A stretch of 64,000 nucleotides of DNA from Streptomyces sp. NBC_01481 (lineage in GTDB: Bacteria > Actinomycetota > Actinomycetes > Streptomycetales > Streptomycetaceae): the NCBI RefSeq assembly GCF_026339995.1, contig NZ_JAPEPT010000002.1, forward strand, positions 1,121,501 through 1,185,500, given 5' to 3'. Each line of letters begins with the position of its first letter. Position 1 is the first letter of the stretch. Made by a program: the position numbers and the translations under genes. Shown here piece after piece: positions 17,533-25,251 of this stretch. A model generated the notes under the pieces. It searched no databases. It was not told the origin of the DNA and was given only the letters and a program-made list of their open reading frames with translations.

Positions 17533-18450
17533 TCAGCGGTTGCGCGGGCTGTGCCGGTGGGCCAGGGCCTCGTACGAGGCGGCGAGGGCAGGGGCCGCCG
17601 TCTCGTACGTACGTTGTGCGATGCCTATGAACAGGCAGTCGACGACCAGCAGTTGACTCGTACGGGACGACATGGCCGCCGGGCGCAGCTCGCTCTCGCG
17701 GGCGGTGGAGGTGGTCAGCACATGGTCGGCGTACTGCGAAACGGGTCCGTCCGGGCGGCCGGTGATCGCGACGGTCGTGGCGCCGCGGTCGAAGGCGACG
17801 CGCAGCGGCTCGATGACGTCGCCGGTGGATCCGGAGTGGGTGATCGCGATGGCCACGTCGCCGGAACGCAGCTGCACGGCGTTGGTGACGGCGAGGTGGG
17901 GATCGCAGTGGGCGTGCGCGACGAGGCCGATACGCAGCAGTTTCTGCGCCAGGTCCATGCCGACGAGGGAGGACGCGCCGACGCCGTAGATGTCGATCCG
18001 CCGGGCGGTCGCCGCGGCGGCGACGGCCGCGCCCAGCTGTACGGTGTCGAGCCCGGCGGCCGTGTCGGCGAGGGTCTGCTGCTCGTCGTACGCGAGCTTG
18101 GCGACGACGTCCGCGATGGGGTCGTCGACGGCGATGTCCGCGGTGACGGCGGGGGCGCGGCCCGACTGCTGGTGGGCGGCGAGCCCGGCGAGCGCGAGGC
18201 GCAGATCGCGGTATCCGGGGTAGCCGAGGAGGCGCGCGGTGCGGACCACTGTGGCCTCGCTCGTGCCGGTGAGCTCGGCGAGACCGGTGACCGTGAGAGC
18301 CGCGCAGCCGGCCGGATCGTCGGCGACGGCTTCGGCCACCCGCTGCATGGAGCGGGTCATGGACGGCGCCAGGGTCCGCACCTTGGCCGCGAGGGCGGCG
18401 GGGGCGGGCGGGGCGTCACCGCTGAAAATTTCCTTCACTGGATTGGTCAC
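17533..18450 (-). CDS. RpiR/MurR-type transcriptional regulator (HTH plus SIS domain)
   Basis: A 305-residue regulator. Residues ~10-85 are the RpiR-type HTH (RSMQRVAEAVADDPAGCAAL, ELTGTSEATVVRTARLLGY) and ~125-265 are a SIS sugar-phosphate domain (YGVGASSLVGMDLAQKL, ITHSGSTGDVIEPL). It sits first in the mur operon and probably controls murQ-murP in response to MurNAc-6-phosphate. GTG 18450 is preferred although neither it nor GTG 18438 has a ribosome binding site, so the mRNA may be leaderless. GAAA/TTTC dyads lie at the start. Confidence 0.88.
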   Translation of the reverse strand: MTNPVKEIFSGDAPPAPAALAAKVRTLAPSMTRSMQRVAEAVADDPAGCAALTVTGLAELTGTSEATVVRTARLLGYPGYRDLRLALAGLAAHQQSGRAPAVTADIAVDDPIADVVAKLAYDEQQTLADTAAGLDTVQLGAAVAAAATARRIDIYGVGASSLVGMDLAQKLLRIGLVAHAHCDPHLAVTNAVQLRSGDVAIAITHSGSTGDVIEPLRVAFDRGATTVAITGRPDGPVSQYADHVLTTSTARESELRPAAMSSRTSQLLVVDCLFIGIAQRTYETAAPALAASYEALAHRHSPRNR

Positions 18451-18467
18451 TCTTGAAAGATATTTTC
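18423..18467. promoter_or_regulatory. Putative RpiR-family operator pair at the regulator's own start
   Basis: TGAAAATTTCCTTCA (18423-18437) and GAAAGATATTTTC (18455-18467) are two AT-rich dyads with GAA/TTC ends in an otherwise GC-rich area, flanking the likely start at 18450. The dyads suggest autoregulation; assignment to this regulator is inference. Confidence 0.5.
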
Positions 18468-18527
18468 GGGATTCCGTCGCCGTCAACCCTTCGGGACCCG
18501 GCCGGGGAGCTGGGGGACAATGACTGT

Positions 18528-18884
18528 ATGGACGACCCGAACCCCCTGGAGCAGGCCCTGCACGCCGCCCGCGCGCTGGTCCTCGCCGACCTGGCCGCCC
18601 GCGATGTGGCCGACGCCGGGGTGGTCTCGCTGGTCGAGGACGCGGTGACACACCGCCGCTGGTGGGTCGAGCAGTGGCCGGACGGCATCGAGTTCCTCCC
18701 CGGCCTGGTCGCCCAGGACGTCCAGGACGCCCTCCTGGAGCGGCACGGCCGCTGGCCGCTCTGCCCGGTCTGCAACGCGGGCGACCCGCACGCGCTGGAC
18801 GTCGAACCGGAACTGGGGCCGGATCCGCACTGGGTCTGCGCGAAGGCGGGCGTCGTCGTCGCGCCGGTCGGCGGCCTTCGGTGA
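18528..18884 (+). CDS. Conserved small protein with Cys-pair motif
   Basis: A 118-residue cytoplasmic protein I cannot name. The C-terminal half has CPVCNAGDPHALDVEPELG followed by HWVCAKAG, a possible zinc site. The N-terminal half is helical (EQALHAARALVLADLAARD). GGGGGA precedes ATG 18528. Its stop overlaps the next start (GTGA), so the two are translationally coupled. Confidence 0.8.
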   Translation: MDDPNPLEQALHAARALVLADLAARDVADAGVVSLVEDAVTHRRWWVEQWPDGIEFLPGLVAQDVQDALLERHGRWPLCPVCNAGDPHALDVEPELGPDPHWVCAKAGVVVAPVGGLR

Positions 18885-19147
18885 CCCTCTACATCGATCC
18901 CCCGACCTGGCCGGGCCACGGCCGGATGTGGTCGCACCTGGTCAGCGACGTCTCGCACGAGGAACTGCACGCGTTCGCGGCGTCGATCGGCTGCCCGGCG
19001 CGAGCGTTCGAACGGGACCACTACGACGTCCCGTCGCACCGGTACGGGGACGCGGTGGCGGCGGGTGCGGTGGAGGTGTCGAGTCGCGAGGTGGTCGAAC
19101 TGCTGACGAAGGCGGGGCTGCGCAGGCGGAAGGGGCGGCTCGTGTAA
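18881..19147 (+). CDS. DUF4031-family protein
   Basis: An 88-residue protein: TLYIDPPTWPGHGRMWSHLV, SDVSHEELHAFAASIG, RDHYDVPSHRYGDAV fits DUF4031, a short conserved actinobacterial family of unknown role. GTG 18881 overlaps the previous stop by four bases. Confidence 0.82.
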   Translation: MTLYIDPPTWPGHGRMWSHLVSDVSHEELHAFAASIGCPARAFERDHYDVPSHRYGDAVAAGAVEVSSREVVELLTKAGLRRRKGRLV

Positions 19148-19166
19148 GGGGCCGCCCCGGCGGAGA

Positions 19167-19775
19167 TCAGGCGATGAACTCCGAGGTGTCCAGCTCGGTG
19201 CTGAATGGCTCCGGCAACGGGACAGGCTCGCCGAAAGGCTTGCGCAATCCGGTGCGGTACATGCCGTTGCGCGGCTCGGAGAAGAGCGTGACTGACGGCC
19301 CGCCCTCGTCGTAACGGTCGATCAGCAGATACAGCGGGACAGCCCCGGACGCGTACGCGCTCAGCTTGGACGACCGATCGTGCGAGGCGTTGCTCTTCGA
19401 CGTGATCTCCACCGCCAGCGCTGCCTCGGCCGCGGCCAGCGGGGCCTTCTCCTTCTTCTTCGCGCGTTCCGCGAGGAGTTTCTTCGGGACGACGACGAGG
19501 TCCGGGATGTAGAGCCGCTCCAGGCGGTAGATGAACAGGCCGAGGGTCTGGTACACCCCCCAGCCCTCGGGGGCGGCGTTGCGCAGCGCCCAGTGCACCT
19601 GCTCAGCGATGAGATTGTGTCCGTCGTCCGGCGGCGGCACCAAGGTGATCAGCCCTTCGTCGATCTCGGCGCGCCAACCCTCTGGCACGTCCAGCTCCTG
19701 CCACGTGCTCAGCAGGTAGTCCCACGACGGCATGTCTTCCTCCGACAGCTCGGGCTCGACCAGTGCAGCGGTCAT
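19167..19775 (-). CDS. Uma2-family (DUF820) putative restriction-endonuclease-fold protein
   Basis: A 202-residue protein of the Uma2/DUF820 group, which has a PD-(D/E)xK nuclease fold. YIPDLVVVPK, AALAVEITSKSNASHDR and KLSAYASGAVPLYLLIDR give the Asp, Glu and Lys positions. These genes are abundant in Streptomyces and have no proven function. ATG 19775 has AAAGGGGA upstream. The 3' end faces the DUF4031 gene. Confidence 0.88.
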   Translation of the reverse strand: MTAALVEPELSEEDMPSWDYLLSTWQELDVPEGWRAEIDEGLITLVPPPDDGHNLIAEQVHWALRNAAPEGWGVYQTLGLFIYRLERLYIPDLVVVPKKLLAERAKKKEKAPLAAAEAALAVEITSKSNASHDRSSKLSAYASGAVPLYLLIDRYDEGGPSVTLFSEPRNGMYRTGLRKPFGEPVPLPEPFSTELDTSEFIA

Positions 19776-19882
19776 CGTGAGGTCCCCTTTCTGTGGCCCT
19801 GCCAGGGCAACGTAGGGTGCGGCCACCACCTCGCGAGGCTGCTTACGTCAGCGTCCCACGAACGTGTGATCACCGCACAGAG

Positions 19883-20527
19883 TCAGAGGAGCGACGCCAG
19901 CTCCGCCTTCAAGTTCTCGCGGGCCGCCGCCTCCCAGTGCGTCTGCCCGTACGGCGTGTGGAACAGCCGCGGCAGGTCAAGAAGCTGCCGCAGCACCGCC
20001 GCACGGCCCGCGCGGAAGGCGTCGGCCGGGACGAAGACGTACTCCTCGCGGACCGCGGCGGTGTATGCGGCGTACGGCTCCGGGGCCGAGGCCAGGATCG
20101 CCAGGTCCGCGTCGCACAGGACCTGGCCGTTGGTGTCGTCCGGCGCAGGGGCGTGGGTGATCGTCAGGCGGACCAGGCGGGCGACCTCGGCCGTGCTCTC
20201 AGGGGGGAGGCCCGCCTCGGCCAGGGCGCGTTCGGCGAGGCGGGCCGAGCGTTCCTCGTTCTCCGAGCGTTCAGGGAGATAGACCGCGTCGTGGAACCAG
20301 GCCGCGAGACGGACCAGGTCCGCGTCGGCGGCGTACTCCTGAAGGGCGTCGATGTGGAGCAGCATCGCCGTCAGGTGATCCACCGTGTGGTAGTGGCGCT
20401 GCGGCTCCGACCAGCGGGCGAGCAGATTCTCGGCGTACGGCGCCGGATCCGGCGCGCTCGCGCCGCCGCGGGCGGCGATGAGGGTCTTCGTCCAGCGGTC
20501 GCGGAGGTCCACGGATGCGGCGGTCAT
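19883..20527 (-). CDS. HD-domain metal-dependent hydrolase-like protein
   Basis: A 214-residue all-helical protein. RHYHTVDHL near residue 45 and LAAWFHDAVY near 77 provide the His and His-Asp of a metal-dependent HD phosphohydrolase, and CDADLAILAS near 138 the later Asp. Substrate unknown. Divergent from the DinB-type gene at 20594. Confidence 0.87.
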   Translation of the reverse strand: MTAASVDLRDRWTKTLIAARGGASAPDPAPYAENLLARWSEPQRHYHTVDHLTAMLLHIDALQEYAADADLVRLAAWFHDAVYLPERSENEERSARLAERALAEAGLPPESTAEVARLVRLTITHAPAPDDTNGQVLCDADLAILASAPEPYAAYTAAVREEYVFVPADAFRAGRAAVLRQLLDLPRLFHTPYGQTHWEAAARENLKAELASLL

Positions 20528-20593
20528 ACGGCGAGCCTAAAGCGGCGGGCAGACAGCTGTCGGCGGCCGTCTCCATGCGGTTGGCTGGGCGCC

Positions 20594-21247
20594 ATGGAAT
20601 CCGTACGCGACCCCGAGCTTCCCGGACGGCTGCTGCGCACCGAGCGCGACGTCCTGATCCCCTTGCTGCGCGCCCGTCCCGACGAGGACTTCGCGCTCCG
20701 TAGCTGCTGCCCCGGCTGGACCGTGCGTCATGTGCTCGCGCATTGCAGTTCGGCGCTGATGCGGGTGGTGGAGACGCGGTTCGAGGAGGGGGTGTTCAGC
20801 CCCGAGGCCAACGACCGCGACATCGCCGAGCGGGCCGAGTGGTCCAACTCCCGTGTCGTGGACGAGCTGGAGCGCGGCATGACCGAGGCGGGCCCGGTCA
20901 TCGAGAAGGCGGTGCACGGGAGGCTGGACGCGGTCGCGCTCGGGGAGTGGGTGCATGCCGGGGATGTACGGGAGGCCTTCGGCGAGCCGGGGGCGTACGA
21001 GGGCGAGGGCCTGCCGTACGCGCTGGAGCTGCTCGCCGCGCTGACCCGGGTCCGCAGGAGCCAGCCGCTGCTGGCCCGGCTGGACGGCCACGACGCACCG
21101 CTCGTCCTCGGCGCGGACAGCCCCGACCCCGCCACGTACACGGGACCGGCCTCCACGCTGATCCGGCTGGTGGCGGGCCGCCCGCTGACCGGGACGCGCT
21201 ACGAGCTCACGGGTGCCGTCGAGAAGGACCTCGTCTACTTCGGCTGA
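20594..21247 (+). CDS. DinB / mycothiol-dependent maleylpyruvate isomerase-like protein
   Basis: A 217-residue protein of the TIGR03083 type. CCPGWTVRHVLAHCSSAL gives the first metal-binding His and GEWVHAGDVREAFGEPG the second region. Members use mycothiol or bacillithiol in transfer or isomerisation reactions; the substrate here is unknown. ATG 20594; a long in-frame extension upstream is antisense to the HD gene and not coding. Confidence 0.85.
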   Translation: MESVRDPELPGRLLRTERDVLIPLLRARPDEDFALRSCCPGWTVRHVLAHCSSALMRVVETRFEEGVFSPEANDRDIAERAEWSNSRVVDELERGMTEAGPVIEKAVHGRLDAVALGEWVHAGDVREAFGEPGAYEGEGLPYALELLAALTRVRRSQPLLARLDGHDAPLVLGADSPDPATYTGPASTLIRLVAGRPLTGTRYELTGAVEKDLVYFG

Positions 21248-21320
21248 AGTGGCGGTAACGGGCGATAATGGCAGCAAAGGGCATGTGTGCCGTGCCGTTC
21301 CCTGTGCGGAGGCAGCCGAC

Positions 21321-21698
21321 ATGAACGCTGTGATGATCGCCCAGAGCAGCTCGGGTATCGAGCTGGCGGAGGGTGCGCACCTGGCCGGAGCCGGTCTGGT
21401 CCTCATCGGAATCGTCATCGTGGCCCTCCTCGGAGGTGCCATGTGGCGGGAGGCGAGGCGGCGGGAGCAATTGGTTCCGCCCCGCCCCGAGGAGCAGCCG
21501 ACCACCCCCGACCATCGTGAGCACATCGAGGAGGTCCGGGACGAGGACGAGGACGACTTCCCCCACGAGGGGCGGCTCCTCCCGTACAACCTGAAGACCC
21601 ACAGCACTCACGACTCCGGCAAGGGCCCCGACGAGCGGCCGAAGCACGGGAAGAACGCGGGCGGCGGGGCGTTCGGGAGCGGCGGCCTGGGCGGCTGA
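21321..21698 (+). CDS. Small single-pass membrane protein, unknown
   Basis: A 125-residue protein with one helix (LAGAGLVLIGIVIVALLGGAMW), then a basic patch (REARRREQ) and a long charged, Gly-rich tail, expected inside. I do not recognise a characterised family; short proteins like this are common in Streptomyces. ATG 21321. Follows the DinB-type gene by 73 bases. Confidence 0.7.
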   Translation: MNAVMIAQSSSGIELAEGAHLAGAGLVLIGIVIVALLGGAMWREARRREQLVPPRPEEQPTTPDHREHIEEVRDEDEDDFPHEGRLLPYNLKTHSTHDSGKGPDERPKHGKNAGGGAFGSGGLGG

Positions 21699-21715
21699 GG
21701 CCGCCCCGCACACGC

Positions 21716-21898
21716 CCTAGGCCGTGTCTGACAAATCTCGCCTGGTGCGCGACGCCCGGCACGCACACTCGCTGCGTTGTCGGAGTCATCCAAGTACGTC
21801 CAGTACGAGGATGATCCTCCGCCTTGCGATTGCACGCACCGGACGCCGCGCACCCCGCCCTGCGGGCGGACGGCGCTATTTGTCAGACACGGCCTAGG
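21716..21898. repeat. Family A MITE-like repeat, copy A3 (best-preserved ends)
   Basis: 183 bases. Ends CCTAGGCCGTGTCTGACAAAT and ATTTGTCAGACACGGCCTAGG are perfect 21-base inverted repeats (quoted arms: CTAGGCCGTGTCTGACAAAT). The interior shares GGCACGCACACTCGCTGCG, GTTGTCGGAGTC, AGTACGTCCAGTACGAGG and CCTTGCGATTGCACGCACCG with A1. The right end contains the copA stop codon (CTA in CCTAGG). Confidence 0.88.
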
Positions 21899-24119
21899 CC
21901 GCCCGGAAGCGGCGCAGGCGCAGTGAGTTGCCCACGACGAAGACCGACGAGAAGGCCATCGCCGCGCCCGCGATCATCGGGTTGAGCAGGCCCGCGGCGG
22001 CGAGCGGCAGTGCCGCGACGTTGTACGCGAAGGCCCAGAAGAGGTTCGAGCGGATCGTGCCGAGCGTCCTGCGCGAGAGCCGGATCGCGTCGGCGGCCGC
22101 CCGCAGGTCGCCCCGTACGAGCGTGAGGTCTCCCGCCTCGATGGCCGCGTCCGTGCCCGTGCCCATGGCGAGGCCCAGGTCCGCCTGGGCGAGGGCGGCG
22201 GCATCGTTGACACCGTCGCCGACCATCGCCACGGATCGGCCCTCGGCCTGCAGACGCTTGACGACGGCGACCTTGTCCTCGGGCAGCACCTCGGCGACGA
22301 CCTCACCGATGCCCACCTCGGCGGCGACGGACTCGGCGACCGCCCTGTTGTCGCCGGTCAGCAGGATCGGAGTGAGGCCGAGCCCCCGCAGGCGGCCGAC
22401 GGCTTCGGCGCTGGTGGGCCTGACGGCGTCCGCGATCTCCAGGACGGCGCGGGCCTCGCCGTCCCAGGCGACGGCGATGGCGGTACGGCCCGCGGCCTCC
22501 GCTTCCGCCTTCGCCCGCTCCAGAGCGGCGGGGAGGCGGATCTCCCGGTCGTCGAGCAGTCGGGCACGGCCGACCAGCACGGCCCGGCCCTCGACCCTGC
22601 CCTGAACACCGAGGCCGGGGATGTTCACGAAGTCCTCGGGCGCGGGGAGTGTGCCGGTCCTGCGCAGAGCCGCGTCGGCGACGGCACGGGCGATCGGGTG
22701 CTCGGACGCGTGCTCCAACGCCCCTGCCAGGCGCAGCACTTCGGCCTCGTCGTGGCTGGTGTGGACCGCGAGGAGGGTCATCCGGCCGGTGGTGACCGTG
22801 CCCGTCTTGTCCAGCACGATCGTGTCGACGCGGCGCGTGCTCTCCAGGACCTCGGGGCCCTTGATGAGGATGCCGAGCTGGGCGCCGCGGCCCGTACCGA
22901 CCATCAGCGCGGTCGGTGTGGCCAGGCCGAGCGCGCACGGGCAGGCGATGATCAGTACGGCGACGGCGGCGGTGAACGCGGCACCCGGCCCGGCGCCGGT
23001 GCCGAGCCAGAAGCCGAGGGTGGCCATGGCGAGCGCGATCACGACGGGCACGAACACCGCGGAGATCCTGTCGGCGAGGCGCTGGACCGCGGCCTTGCCG
23101 TTCTGCGCGTCCTGCACGAGCCGGGCCATCCTGGCCAGCTGGGTGTCGGCGCCGACCCGAGTGGCCTCGACGACGAGGCGGCCGCCGGCGTTGAGAGTGG
23201 CGCCGGTGACGGTGTCGCCGGTGGAGACCTCCACCGGTACGGACTCGCCGGTGAGCATGGAGGCGTCGACGGCTGAGGCGCCTTCGACGACGGTGCCGTC
23301 GGTGGCGATCTTCTCCCCGGGGCGTACGAGGAAGCGGTCCGCGACCTTCAACTCGGCGGTGGGAAGCGTGACTTCACGTCCGTCACGCAGAACGGTGACC
23401 TCCTTGGCGCCGAGTTCGAGCAGGGCCTTCAGGGCGGCGCCGGCCTTGCGCTTGGAGCGGGCCTCGAAGTACCGCCCGGCCAGGATGAAGGCCGTGACGC
23501 CGGCCGCGGCCTCGAGATAGATGTTCCCGGCGCCGTCACTGCGGGAGATCGTCAGCTCGAAGGGGTGGACCATGCCGGGCATACCGGCGGTCCCGAAGAA
23601 CAGCGCCCATACGGACCACAGGAACGCGGCCGAAGTGCCCAGGGATATCAGCGTGTCCATGGTCGCGGCGCCGTGCCGTGCGTTGGTGAAGGCGGCGCGG
23701 TGGAACGGCCACGCGGCGTAGGTGACGACGGGGGCGGCGAGGGTGAGGGAGAGCCACTGCCAGTACTCGATCTGCAGGGCGGGCACCATCGCCATGGCGA
23801 TCACGGGTACGGCGAGGACGACGGCGGTGGTGAGGCGCTCGCGGAGGTCGCGCAGCCCGTCGTCCTCGTGCACGGCTTCCGGGGGCGTGGGCGCCGGTTC
23901 GGCGGCGGTGTAGCCGGTCGCCTCGACCGTGGCGATCAGGTCGTCCACGGAGACGTCCGGGGCGTGGAGGCTGACCTTCGCCTTCTCCGTGGCGTAATTC
24001 ACGGTTGCCTCGACGCCGTCCATGCGGTTCAGCTTCTTCTCGATACGGGCCGCGCAGGAGGCGCAGGTCATGCCGCCGATGGCGAGTTCGACGTGGGTGG
24101 GGGTGGCGGTGGGTGGCAC
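21894..24119 (-). CDS. copA: Copper-translocating P1B-type ATPase
   Basis: A 741-residue Cu(I) exporter. Residues 10-75 are a heavy-metal-binding domain with GMTCASC (16-22). The phosphatase loop TGES is near 290, the membrane metal site CPC at 393-395, the phosphorylated Asp in DKTGT at 437, and [11 protein letters not shown] and [10 protein letters not shown] follow as in P1B ATPases. Eight membrane helices are expected. CsoR-like dyads lie just upstream. The stop codon is in the end of repeat A3. Confidence 0.95.
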   Translation of the reverse strand: MPPTATPTHVELAIGGMTCASCAARIEKKLNRMDGVEATVNYATEKAKVSLHAPDVSVDDLIATVEATGYTAAEPAPTPPEAVHEDDGLRDLRERLTTAVVLAVPVIAMAMVPALQIEYWQWLSLTLAAPVVTYAAWPFHRAAFTNARHGAATMDTLISLGTSAAFLWSVWALFFGTAGMPGMVHPFELTISRSDGAGNIYLEAAAGVTAFILAGRYFEARSKRKAGAALKALLELGAKEVTVLRDGREVTLPTAELKVADRFLVRPGEKIATDGTVVEGASAVDASMLTGESVPVEVSTGDTVTGATLNAGGRLVVEATRVGADTQLARMARLVQDAQNGKAAVQRLADRISAVFVPVVIALAMATLGFWLGTGAGPGAAFTAAVAVLIIACPCALGLATPTALMVGTGRGAQLGILIKGPEVLESTRRVDTIVLDKTGTVTTGRMTLLAVHTSHDEAEVLRLAGALEHASEHPIARAVADAALRRTGTLPAPEDFVNIPGLGVQGRVEGRAVLVGRARLLDDREIRLPAALERAKAEAEAAGRTAIAVAWDGEARAVLEIADAVRPTSAEAVGRLRGLGLTPILLTGDNRAVAESVAAEVGIGEVVAEVLPEDKVAVVKRLQAEGRSVAMVGDGVNDAAALAQADLGLAMGTGTDAAIEAGDLTLVRGDLRAAADAIRLSRRTLGTIRSNLFWAFAYNVAALPLAAAGLLNPMIAGAAMAFSSVFVVGNSLRLRRFRAA

Positions 24120-24137
24120 GGTTCCTCCCGTATCGGA

Positions 24138-24156
24138 CTATACCCCCAGGGGGTAG
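24138..24156. promoter_or_regulatory. CsoR-like copper operator 1 upstream of copA
   Basis: CTATACCCCCAGGGGGTAG matches the CsoR box pattern (TATACCCCC, short centre, GGGGGTA). It lies 19 bases upstream of the copA ATG on the minus strand. Confidence 0.8.
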
Positions 24157-24169
24157 TTCTCGATCTCAT

Positions 24170-24189
24170 GTATACCCCCCGGGTGTATG
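24170..24189. promoter_or_regulatory. CsoR-like copper operator 2 upstream of copA
   Basis: GTATACCCCCCGGGTGTATG, a second TATACCCC...GGGTGTAT dyad 13 bases from the first. CsoR represses copper export genes until Cu(I) binds. Confidence 0.8.
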
Positions 24190-24261
24190 TGGCGCAAGGC
24201 TCGATTCCGATGCGGGAGGTTCGTACGGCTGCTTGCGCGGTGCATGCGCATTAGGCTTCGC

Positions 24262-24277
24262 ATTGGACTAGACCTGT
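24262..24277. promoter_or_regulatory. Putative DasR (dre)-like site upstream of cutC
   Basis: ATTGGACTAGACCTGT matches the remembered dre consensus ACTGGTCTAGACCACT at 12 of 16 positions, including the core TGG-CTAGACC. It lies 17 bases before the cutC start, overlapping where a promoter should be. Confidence 0.5.
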
Positions 24278-24294
24278 ATGAGGAATGGGGTTCC

Positions 24295-24984
24295 ATGAGC
24301 AACCGTGCAGTCCTGGAGGTGATCGCTCTCGACGCGGAGGACGCGGTCGCGGCCCAGTCCGGAGGGGCGGACCGGCTGGAGCTGGTCAGCGACATGGCGT
24401 CGGACGGGCTGACACCGTCCAGGGAGACGTTCGCGAGCATCCGCGCGGCCGTGGACATCCCGCTGCGCGTGATGCTGCGCCTCGCGGACGGCTTCGAGGC
24501 GGGCGACGCCGACGCGCTCGTACGCGCCGCGCGGGGGCTGCGTGCGGAGGGCGCCGACGAATTCGTCCTCGGCTTCCTGGGCGAGGACGGCATGCCCGAC
24601 CTGGTGACGGTCGAACGGCTCCTCGCCGAACTCGACGGCTGCCGCTGGACGTTCCACCGCGCGATCGACCGCGCGGCGGACCGCGACGCACTCCGCAAGC
24701 AGCTCGCGGACCTGCCGGGCCTGGACACCTACCTCACGGCGGGCTCGGCGTCGGGCGTCGACGACGGCCTGCCGACGCTGGCCGCGGAGGCGGCGAGGAG
24801 GGGCGAGCCGGGCTACGAGCCGCAGATCCTGGTCGGGGGCGGGCTGCGCCTGGACCATGTGCCGGTGCTGCGGGGGGCGGGGGTGGACGCGTTCCACATC
24901 GGGGGGGCGGCGAGGCCGGGGGGTTGGGGGGCGGGGGTCGACCCGGGGGCGGTAGGGGGGTGGCGGGACGCGCTGGACGCGTAG
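24295..24984 (+). CDS. cutC: CutC family TIM-barrel protein
   Basis: A 229-residue TIM barrel. LEVIALDAEDAVAAQSGGADRLELV is the family start (first half LEVIALDAEDAVAAQSGGAD), and FTFHRA-like WTFHRAIDRAAD and ILVGGGLRLDHV follow. The CutC family was linked to copper tolerance in E. coli but its biochemical role is unsettled. ATG 24295 has GGAATGGGG upstream. It is divergent from copA, so both may respond to copper, yet a DasR-like box suggests aminosugar control. Confidence 0.88.
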   Translation: MSNRAVLEVIALDAEDAVAAQSGGADRLELVSDMASDGLTPSRETFASIRAAVDIPLRVMLRLADGFEAGDADALVRAARGLRAEGADEFVLGFLGEDGMPDLVTVERLLAELDGCRWTFHRAIDRAADRDALRKQLADLPGLDTYLTAGSASGVDDGLPTLAAEAARRGEPGYEPQILVGGGLRLDHVPVLRGAGVDAFHIGGAARPGGWGAGVDPGAVGGWRDALDA

Positions 24985-25251
24985 GGCTGCGCCTGCGGCG
25001 GGCCTGTTCCCCACCCCGCCCTCCCCCTACGGCCTGGCGGCCGTGGGAGGTACCCCCATCCCGAACTGGGGCAAGCCCCAGACCCCGGATGGGACCTTCG
25101 GCCGCATGTCCTCAAACGCCGGACGGGCTGATTTTCCGCCGGTCGGCCTGAAAATTCAGGCCGACCGGCGGAACTTCCAGCCTCGTGGGGGTCCCCCCGG
25201 ACGAAGTCTGGGGGAGTTTGAGGCGCGGGGTCCGGGGCGGAGCCCCGGTTA
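24985..25251. repeat. Family B GC-rich repeat, copy B2
   Basis: 267 bases filling the gap between convergent cutC and the HelD-type gene. Shared blocks are CTGCGCCTGCGGCGGGCCTG, CCCCTACGGCCTGGCGGCCG, CCCATCCCGAACTGGGG, CGCCGGACGGGCTGA, GGGGGTCCCCCCGGACGAAG and GGGGCGGAGCCCCGGTTA. The centre is a perfect 19-base-pair palindrome at 25134-25173 (TTCCGCCGGTCGGCCTGAA and its complement, two-base loop). The last TTA is the stop codon of the HelD-type gene. Likely a bidirectional terminator. Confidence 0.8.
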
